From: an uncultured Cohaesibacter sp.
GTDB lineage: Bacteria > Pseudomonadota > Alphaproteobacteria > Rhizobiales > Cohaesibacteraceae
NCBI RefSeq assembly: GCF_963682185.1
Contig: NZ_OY821667.1
Coordinates: forward strand, 372,001-436,000
Length of the DNA: 64,000 nucleotides
Direction of reading: 5' to 3'
The position numbers and the translations under genes were made by a program. Under the pieces are notes generated by a model. That model was given only the letters and a program-made list of their open reading frames with translations, was not told the DNA's origin and ran no database searches. Below, one piece after another: positions 58,428-64,000 of this stretch (position 1 is the stretch's first letter; each line of letters starts with the position of its first letter).

Positions 58428-58487
58428 AGCCGAAGAGAGATTCGACAGTCCCTTCACGCTTCCTCTCTCCATAGGCGGCTTTTTTTT
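58428..58487 (+). terminator. Candidate structured terminator downstream of the tRNA-Val genes
   Basis: AGCCG (58428-58432) and AGAGAGA (58434-58440) can pair with TCTCTC (within 58463-58469) and CGGCT (58476-58480), followed by eight T residues. It lies about 120 nt after the second tRNA-Val on the plus strand. It could end the tRNA precursor or a small RNA. Confidence 0.45.
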
Positions 58488-58565
58488 GCTGGCATCTGGG
58501 CAATCAACAACTGGCATGCGATGAGCGAGAACCGCATACCAACCTTACCCCTTAGTCCATTTTCA

Positions 58566-59075
58566 TCACGCCACATGATGGCGCAGGGACTTCAGGAAGG
58601 CATGAACGTCCTTTTCCGTGCCACGGCCCTCGAAGCCCTCCAAAAGCTCTTCAGTCCAGCCCTCAGAGGGTGCTAGATCGCTCATGAGAACGTCATAGCG
58701 ATCCATTTCCTCATAGGTGAGCGGTAGCCGTGAGGCAGCATCAAGCAGCCCCAACAATTCATGTACCTTCAGCATGATGACGAACGCCCGCGTCATGGGG
58801 TCAAGCAGCTTGGGATCATCGCGCCAATTGCGGCCGCCAAACACCTCCTGCGTCACATGCTGCCCTGCCCCCAGACAATCAAAATGCATGCAACCGTGAT
58901 AGCCCTGCTGCTCGCGTTCTTCATAAATCTTGCAGGTTTGACAGTCAGACAATTGCGGACATGGTTCGCCGTTTGGCTTATCGATCGGAAAGTCTTCCGA
59001 TTTATCAAAAGCCAGACAGACGCAACAGAGCGCAGCGCACTTCTCGCAGTCGGGCGTCAGCAAAATTTCGGTCAT
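58566..59075 (-). CDS. Cysteine-cluster protein (YkgJ-like N-terminal domain), unknown function
   Basis: This 169-aa protein has ten cysteines in its first 67 residues (10, 13, 17, 18, 20, 39, 45, 48, 62, 67). They lie in the pattern CxxC...CCxC, with the stretch FPIDKPNGEPC and FDCLGAGQ. This recalls the Cys-rich domain found at the N-terminus of certain pentapeptide-repeat proteins and in zinc- or iron-cluster proteins, but no pentapeptide repeats follow. The C-terminal 90 residues are helical. I chose ATG 59075 (MTEILLTP), with AAGG 6-7 nt upstream, rather than the longer frame to 59177. No function can be given. It lies after hupB in the same direction, but beyond the hupB terminator. Confidence 0.72.
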   Translation of the reverse strand: MTEILLTPDCEKCAALCCVCLAFDKSEDFPIDKPNGEPCPQLSDCQTCKIYEEREQQGYHGCMHFDCLGAGQHVTQEVFGGRNWRDDPKLLDPMTRAFVIMLKVHELLGLLDAASRLPLTYEEMDRYDVLMSDLAPSEGWTEELLEGFEGRGTEKDVHAFLKSLRHHVA

Positions 59076-59229
59076 GGTCCACCTTTCGGTTTCTTCCCGC
59101 GCTCCCCTCGAGTGGCGAGCCGGAATGGCAGGGAAGCGACAGAATTGTCTTGGTCTGGTGCGGAGCCTTTCGGTCACAAGAGCGCCGCCTATGGTTCAGG
59201 TGACGCTTATACAGGCAATCCTTAAACGT

Positions 59230-59260
59230 AAAAACCCCCGATCCTTATGAGACCGGGGGT
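59230..59260 (-). terminator. Intrinsic terminator of hupB
   Basis: On the minus strand ACCCCCG pairs with CGGGGGT across a 13-nt loop, followed by TTTTT. It begins 34 nt after the hupB stop. Confidence 0.88.
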
Positions 59261-59293
59261 CAAATTCTTGCAGCGATGAAAAAAATACCGCTC

Positions 59294-59572
59294 TTATTTG
59301 CTGTTAACAGCGTCCTTCAGACCTTTACCAGCCTTGAATTTAGGCGTTTTGGAAGCAGGAATCTGAATGGTGTCACCGGTGCGGGGGTTACGACCTTCAG
59401 TCGCAGCACGTTCGGTTACAGAAAAGTTGCCGAAGCCGATGATACGGACTTCGTCGCCGCTTTTCAGAGTATCAGAAACGATGTCAAACAGCGCATCAAC
59501 CGCTTCGCCAGCCTGTGCTTTGGTGAGATCTGCTTTTTCCGCCACAGCAGAGATCAGTTCGTTCTTGTTCAT
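59294..59572 (-). CDS. hupB: DNA-binding protein HU
   Basis: This 92-aa histone-like protein binds and bends DNA as a dimer and compacts the nucleoid. The N-terminus MNKNELISAVAEKADLTKAQ and the beta-arm signature GFGNFSVTERAATEGRNPRTG, with the conserved Pro at the arm tip, are standard. Its ATG has an AGGAAG site. The order clpX-lon-hupB is conserved in proteobacteria. Terminators on both sides make it a single-gene unit, and a promoter should lie in 59573-59765, where I see only weak matches. Confidence 0.97.
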   Translation of the reverse strand: MNKNELISAVAEKADLTKAQAGEAVDALFDIVSDTLKSGDEVRIIGFGNFSVTERAATEGRNPRTGDTIQIPASKTPKFKAGKGLKDAVNSK

Positions 59573-59765
59573 ATTTTCTTCCTTTTCGGTTCAATTGCAA
59601 AAGCTCATGGTCCTTCGCAATGCTTCACCACTAAGAATCAACACACCTTGGGAAATACCAGACGCGGAATGCGACAATCTGGTGAATTGGGTTAGAAATC
59701 AAGAGGGAATTTCGCAGAAATCAGCCATTTCTGTGGGTTTAAACAGGAATTAACAGATACAAAAC

Positions 59766-59797
59766 GAAAAAAGGCCCTTCCTACACAGGAAGGGCCT
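59766..59797 (-). terminator. Intrinsic terminator of lon
   Basis: AGGCCCTTCC (59772-59781) pairs perfectly with GGAAGGGCCT (59788-59797) across a 6-nt loop. On the minus strand it is followed by six T residues; on the plus strand a T run also follows, so it works in both directions. It lies about 70 nt after the lon stop. Confidence 0.92.
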
Positions 59798-59867
59798 CTT
59801 TTTTTCATCCATGTCACAAAAGTCATGAACCAAATCGATCGAAAAAACCCGACCGATTCTGCGGATT

Positions 59868-62294
59868 TTAATGCGCAACCGAAGCGTTTTCCTCACTTTC
59901 GGACTTAACGCTCGGATCAGGCATCTGGCTCTCGTCCCACTCGATCGGCTCCAGTTTTTCAACCAGCGCCTTTTCGAGCACCTGGCCGACATTGTTGACC
60001 GGAATGATCTCCATGCCGTTTTTGACATTGTCCGGAATATCGACAAGGTCTTTGGCATTTTCCTCAGGGATGAGCACCGTCTTGATGCCACCGCGCAAGG
60101 CTGCGAGCAGTTTCTCTTTCAAACCGCCAATCGGCAGAACGCGACCACGCAGGGTGATCTCGCCCGTCATTGCAATATCCTTGCGCACCGGAATACCGGT
60201 CATCAGGGAAACAATGGCGGTTGCCATGGCGATACCGGCAGAAGGCCCGTCTTTCGGCGTAGCCCCTTCTGGCACGTGAACGTGGATGTCTTTCTTGTCG
60301 AACAACGGAGGTTCAACGCCAAAGTCCACTGCACGTGAGCGCACATAGGAGGCTGCGGCCTGAATCGATTCCTTCATCACATCGCGCAGGTTGCCCGTTA
60401 CGGTCATCTTGCCCTTACCAGGCATCATGACCCCTTCGATGGTCAGCAACTCGCCGCCCACTTCCGTCCAGGCAAGCCCGGTGACAACACCAACCTGATC
60501 CTCGGCATCGATTTCGCCGAAGCGGAACCGTGGCACACCAAGATAGTCCTCGATATTCTCGACAGTGACATCGACCTTATCGAGTTTCTTCATGATCAGA
60601 TCCTTGGTCACCTTACGCCCGAGCTTCATCAGCTCACGTTCAAGGTTACGCACACCGGCTTCGCGGGTGTAGCGCTGAACGATCAGGCGCAAAGCCTCAT
60701 CATCAAGGCTGAATTCACCTTCCTTGAGACCATGATCAGACATGGCTTTCGGCAGCAGGTGACGCCTAGCGATCTCGACCTTCTCATCTTCGGTGTAACC
60801 GGCGATGCGAATGACTTCCATACGGTCCATCAGCGGAGCAGGAATATTGAGCGTGTTCGCCGTCGTGATGAACATCACGTTGGAGAGGTCATATTCCACT
60901 TCCAGATAATGGTCCACGAAGGTGCTGTTCTGTTCCGGATCGAGCACTTCGAGCAGAGCCGAAGATGGATCACCACGGAAGTCCATACCCATCTTGTCAA
61001 TCTCATCGAGAAGGAACAGCGGGTTGGCCTTCTTGGCCTTCTTCATGGACTGAATCACCTTGCCCGGCATGGAGCCGATATAGGTGCGGCGATGGCCGCG
61101 AATCTCGGCTTCGTCACGAACGCCACCAAGCGCCATACGGACAAATTCACGTCCGGTAGCACGTGCGATGGACTTGCCAAGCGAGGTTTTACCAACACCC
61201 GGAGGCCCCACCAGACACAGGATCGGACCTTTCAGCTTGTTCGTACGTTTCTGTACCGCAAGATATTCGATAATCCGCTCTTTGACCTTCTCAAGACCAT
61301 AATGCTCGACGTCCAAGACCTCTTCGGCCTTTTCAAGATCAACCTTGACGCGGGATTTCTTGCTCCATGGAATACCCAGCAGCCAGTCGAGATAGTTGCG
61401 CACAACGGTCGCTTCTGCGGACATTGGGCTCATCTGCTTGAGCTTCTTGAGCTCAGCCTCGGCCTTTTCCTTGGCTTCCTTGGAAAGCTTGGTTTTCTCG
61501 ATTGCCTGTTCCAGCTCGCGAATCTCGTCCGCGCCTTCTTCGGAATCTCCCAGTTCCTTCTGAATGGCCTTCATCTGCTCATTCAGATAATATTCACGCT
61601 GGGTTTTCTCCATCTGGCGCTTGACGCGGCTGCGAATGCGCTTTTCAACCTGCAGAACGGAGATTTCACTCTCCATCAGGCCAAGCACCTGCTCGAGGCG
61701 TTCAATTACGCTGACGATACCCAGGATCTCCTGCTTCTCCTGAATCTTGATAGCAAGATGGGACGCTACGGTATCCGCCAGTTTGGAATAATCATCGATC
61801 TGGGACACGGCCCCGATCACTTCAGGTGAAACCTTCTTGTTCAGTTTCACATAATTCTCAAATTCGGTCGCAACGGAACGTGCCAGCGCTTCGACCTCAA
61901 CCCGTTCGCCATCCTCATCATGCAGCACCGTTGCCGTTGCTTCATAAAGATCATCGCGTTTGGTAAAGTCGCCAAGCTTGGCCCGGTTCACGCCTTCAAC
62001 AAGCACCTTCACGGTGCCATCAGGCAGCTTGAGCAGCTGCAACACGGTTGCGAGCGTACCGATTTTAAAGATGTCCTCTGGGGCAGGATCATCGTCGCCG
62101 GCATTCATCTGCGTTGCCAGCAAAATCATCTTGTCAGACTGCATCACTTCTTCCAGAGCACGAATGGATTTTTCGCGGCCCACAAAAAGCGGAACAATCA
62201 TATGTGGAAAGACAACAATGTCTCTCAGTGGCAAGACCGGATAAGTATCCGAAGCCATTGGGTTGGCTGCGCCAATCGCAGGTCCTTCGGTCAT
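59868..62294 (-). CDS. lon: ATP-dependent protease Lon (LonA)
   Basis: This 808-aa hexameric cytoplasmic protease degrades misfolded and regulatory proteins. The N-terminal substrate-binding domain (about 20-215) starts [15 protein letters not shown] coiled-coil region follows, then the AAA+ domain with Walker [10 protein letters not shown] and Walker [10 protein letters not shown]. The C-terminal Ser-Lys protease domain contains KDGPSAGIA (catalytic Ser) and the downstream catalytic Lys in LPIGGLKEK. Its ATG has an AGGAAAG site. A heat-shock-type promoter lies about 190 bp upstream. It stands between clpX and hupB. Confidence 0.98.
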   Translation of the reverse strand: MTEGPAIGAANPMASDTYPVLPLRDIVVFPHMIVPLFVGREKSIRALEEVMQSDKMILLATQMNAGDDDPAPEDIFKIGTLATVLQLLKLPDGTVKVLVEGVNRAKLGDFTKRDDLYEATATVLHDEDGERVEVEALARSVATEFENYVKLNKKVSPEVIGAVSQIDDYSKLADTVASHLAIKIQEKQEILGIVSVIERLEQVLGLMESEISVLQVEKRIRSRVKRQMEKTQREYYLNEQMKAIQKELGDSEEGADEIRELEQAIEKTKLSKEAKEKAEAELKKLKQMSPMSAEATVVRNYLDWLLGIPWSKKSRVKVDLEKAEEVLDVEHYGLEKVKERIIEYLAVQKRTNKLKGPILCLVGPPGVGKTSLGKSIARATGREFVRMALGGVRDEAEIRGHRRTYIGSMPGKVIQSMKKAKKANPLFLLDEIDKMGMDFRGDPSSALLEVLDPEQNSTFVDHYLEVEYDLSNVMFITTANTLNIPAPLMDRMEVIRIAGYTEDEKVEIARRHLLPKAMSDHGLKEGEFSLDDEALRLIVQRYTREAGVRNLERELMKLGRKVTKDLIMKKLDKVDVTVENIEDYLGVPRFRFGEIDAEDQVGVVTGLAWTEVGGELLTIEGVMMPGKGKMTVTGNLRDVMKESIQAAASYVRSRAVDFGVEPPLFDKKDIHVHVPEGATPKDGPSAGIAMATAIVSLMTGIPVRKDIAMTGEITLRGRVLPIGGLKEKLLAALRGGIKTVLIPEENAKDLVDIPDNVKNGMEIIPVNNVGQVLEKALVEKLEPIEWDESQMPDPSVKSESEENASVAH

Positions 62295-62479
62295 GCTTTC
62301 CTACCTTTCTTGGATCATTGACCCCTCCCGTCAGAGACAGGGTACATCTGCGGCCCTTGGCCCGCAATAAAGCCGATACAGAGTCCTACGCTCAAAACGA
62401 GCCGTTGGACCAGAAACGTCATCGGCAGATGAACAGGGTGAGACTCACACACAAACAAAACAGTCTCACGTTACCATTT

Positions 62480-62508
62480 AGTTGGGGCTTCGCGACACGC
62501 TTTTCAAG
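62480..62508 (-). promoter_or_regulatory. Sigma-32 (RpoH) heat-shock promoter of lon
   Basis: On the minus strand CTTGAAA and CCCCAACT are separated by 14 nt, matching the RpoH consensus (CTTGAAA-N13-15-CCCCATNT) at all but one fixed base. The predicted start gives a lon leader of about 180 nt. The rest of the 389-bp gap 62295-62683 holds the clpX terminator and no gene. Confidence 0.8.
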
Positions 62509-62630
62509 CCACTCCACAATCCCTTCCCAACTTTGTCAAAAAAGGCTTTTAGCAAAAAGACTTGAACTGCAGACGAAGCGTCGATTTTCCCTTGCAAGAA
62601 AAGCGCCAAACACGCCCCTTGCGCACCGAC

Positions 62631-62653
62631 AAAAAAGGCGACCCAAGGCCGCC
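62631..62653 (-). terminator. Intrinsic terminator of clpX
   Basis: On the minus strand GGCGGC pairs with GTCGCC, including one G-U pair, across a CTTGG loop, followed by six T residues. It begins 30 nt after the clpX stop. Confidence 0.85.
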
Positions 62654-62683
62654 CTCTGATTTCTTTGAGAAAAGACCGGCCAC

Positions 62684-63952
62684 TTAGGCGGATGTTGGCT
62701 CGGCTTCGCTCTTCATATCTCCATAGATATAGAGCGGACGTGCCTCGCCTTTGATCACATCGCCGGAAATGACCACTTCTTCAACACCTTCGAGCCCGGG
62801 AAGCTCATACATTGTGTCAAGCAGGATGGCTTCCAGAATGGAGCGCAGACCGCGTGCACCAGTTTTTCTCTCGATTGCCTTGCGGGCAACCCCACGCAGA
62901 GCTTCATCATGGAATGTCAGGCGAATGCCTTCCATTTCAAACAAAGCCTGATACTGCTTCACAATGGCATTCTTTGGCTGCGTCAGGATGGAGACCAAAG
63001 CATCTTCATCCAGATCCTCAAGCGTTGCCAACACCGGCAGACGACCGACGAATTCAGGAATCAGACCGAATTTGAGCAGATCTTCAGGCTCCAGCTCTTT
63101 AAACAGTTCGCCAGTACCGCGCTCATCAGGATCTTCCACCTTGGCCGCAAAGCCGATGGAACTCTCAACACCGCGAGCTGAAATGATCTTGTCCAGACCT
63201 GCAAAGGCGCCACCACAGATAAACAGGATGTTGGATGTATCCACCTGCAGGAATTCCTGCTGCGGATGCTTACGCCCACCCTGTGGCGGAACAGACGCCA
63301 CGGTGCCTTCCATGATCTTCAACAAGGCCTGCTGCACGCCCTCACCCGAAACATCACGCGTGATGGATGGGTTATCGGACTTGCGCGAGATCTTGTCGAT
63401 CTCATCGATATAGACAATGCCGCGCTGGGCCTGCTCGACATTATAGTCAGCAGCCTGAAGCAGCTTCAGAATGATATTCTCGACATCTTCACCAACATAC
63501 CCTGCTTCGGTCAGGGTTGTTGCATCGGCCATCGTGAAAGGCACATCCAGAATGCGCGCCATGGTCTGGGCAAGGAAGGTCTTGCCGCAACCGGTCGGGC
63601 CGATCAGCATGATGTTGGACTTGGCAAGTTCGAGATCTGTTGTTTTCTTGCCGTGGGCAAGACGCTTGTAATGGTTATGAACGGCGACAGAAAGAACCTT
63701 CTTCGCGCGGCCCTGCCCAATTACATAATCGTCAAGCACATCGCAAATTTCCTGCGGTGTCGGAATACCGTCCTTGGACTTCACCATAGAAGACTTGTTT
63801 TCTTCGCGGATGATATCCATGCACAGTTCAACGCATTCATCGCAGATGAAAACCGTTGGACCCGCAATCAGCTTGCGCACTTCATGCTGGCTTTTGCCAC
63901 AGAAGGAGCAGTAGAGCGTATTTTTGCTATCACCACCACCAGCCTTGCTCAT
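62684..63952 (-). CDS. clpX: ClpXP protease ATPase subunit ClpX
   Basis: This 422-aa hexameric AAA+ unfoldase feeds substrates into ClpP; in alphaproteobacteria ClpXP drives cell-cycle proteolysis. The N-terminal zinc finger has CSFCGKSQ and CDECVELC. Walker A is GPTGCGKT, Walker B is VYIDEIDK, and an IGF-type ClpP loop is expected near [11 protein letters not shown]. The ATG at 63952 gives the standard N-terminus. Only 48 bp upstream are visible, where clpP would be expected next. Confidence 0.98.
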   Translation of the reverse strand: MSKAGGGDSKNTLYCSFCGKSQHEVRKLIAGPTVFICDECVELCMDIIREENKSSMVKSKDGIPTPQEICDVLDDYVIGQGRAKKVLSVAVHNHYKRLAHGKKTTDLELAKSNIMLIGPTGCGKTFLAQTMARILDVPFTMADATTLTEAGYVGEDVENIILKLLQAADYNVEQAQRGIVYIDEIDKISRKSDNPSITRDVSGEGVQQALLKIMEGTVASVPPQGGRKHPQQEFLQVDTSNILFICGGAFAGLDKIISARGVESSIGFAAKVEDPDERGTGELFKELEPEDLLKFGLIPEFVGRLPVLATLEDLDEDALVSILTQPKNAIVKQYQALFEMEGIRLTFHDEALRGVARKAIERKTGARGLRSILEAILLDTMYELPGLEGVEEVVISGDVIKGEARPLYIYGDMKSEAEPTSA

Positions 63953-64000
63953 GTATGTGCCTCTTTTTTCGTTGCAGTCGGCAATCTCTCATAGATTACC

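Overview
The window reads as a conserved chromosomal core segment of an alphaproteobacterium, most likely of the order Hyphomicrobiales (Rhizobiales). The gene order lexA, comEC, gltX, gltA, lpxB-lpxI-lpxA-fabZ-lpxD-bamA-rseP-dxr-cdsA-uppS-frr-pyrH-tsf-rpsB, then dnaE-lolD-lolE-proS, mce, RNase J, birA, a full nuoA-N operon, hupB, lon and clpX is the layout typical of that group. A LexA box of the form GAAC-N7-GAAC, a short ProS without an editing insertion, LpxI in place of LpxH, RNase J and a NuoE with a C-terminal extension point the same way. Base composition is moderate (mid-50s percent GC by eye). The genus cannot be fixed from the sequence; a Cohaesibacter-like marine member would fit but is a guess.

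Region by region: 1-6.9 kb holds the SOS repressor lexA, convergent comEC, then gltX and gltA, each closed by a clear intrinsic terminator. 6.9-23.3 kb, all on the minus strand, is the envelope and translation block: rpsB and tsf (driven by a good promoter), pyrH, frr, uppS, cdsA, dxr, rseP, bamA, then lpxD, fabZ, lpxA, lpxI and lpxB. It makes undecaprenyl phosphate, phospholipid precursors and lipid A, and inserts outer-membrane proteins. An HSL-type esterase sits inside the block between dxr and rseP. 23.4-27.7 kb is a small accessory stretch: a secreted Cys-rich protein, an AraC regulator facing a DMT exporter, and an epimerase-like protein facing a LysR regulator.

27.8-39.7 kb (minus strand) carries dnaE, a 27-codon membrane microprotein gene with its own promoter and ribosome binding site, lolD with an unusually long N-terminal extension, lolE and proS; then, after a 0.8 kb gene-free stretch, a DUF1467 membrane protein, mce, RNase J and birA. 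39.8-55.4 kb is the complete 14-subunit complex I operon, interrupted between nuoH and nuoI by two small membrane-protein genes and ended by a strong terminator.

55.4-64 kb holds a PfkB-type sugar or nucleoside kinase, two identical tRNA-Asp genes, two identical tRNA-Val genes, a Cys-cluster protein, and the proteostasis genes hupB, lon (behind a heat-shock-type promoter) and clpX.

I found no transposase, integrase, phage gene, CRISPR array, toxin-antitoxin pair or defence cluster. The least explained items are the microprotein, the two small nuo-operon proteins, the LolD extension, and several unassigned hairpins or terminators in gene-free stretches. None is shown here to be a new system.
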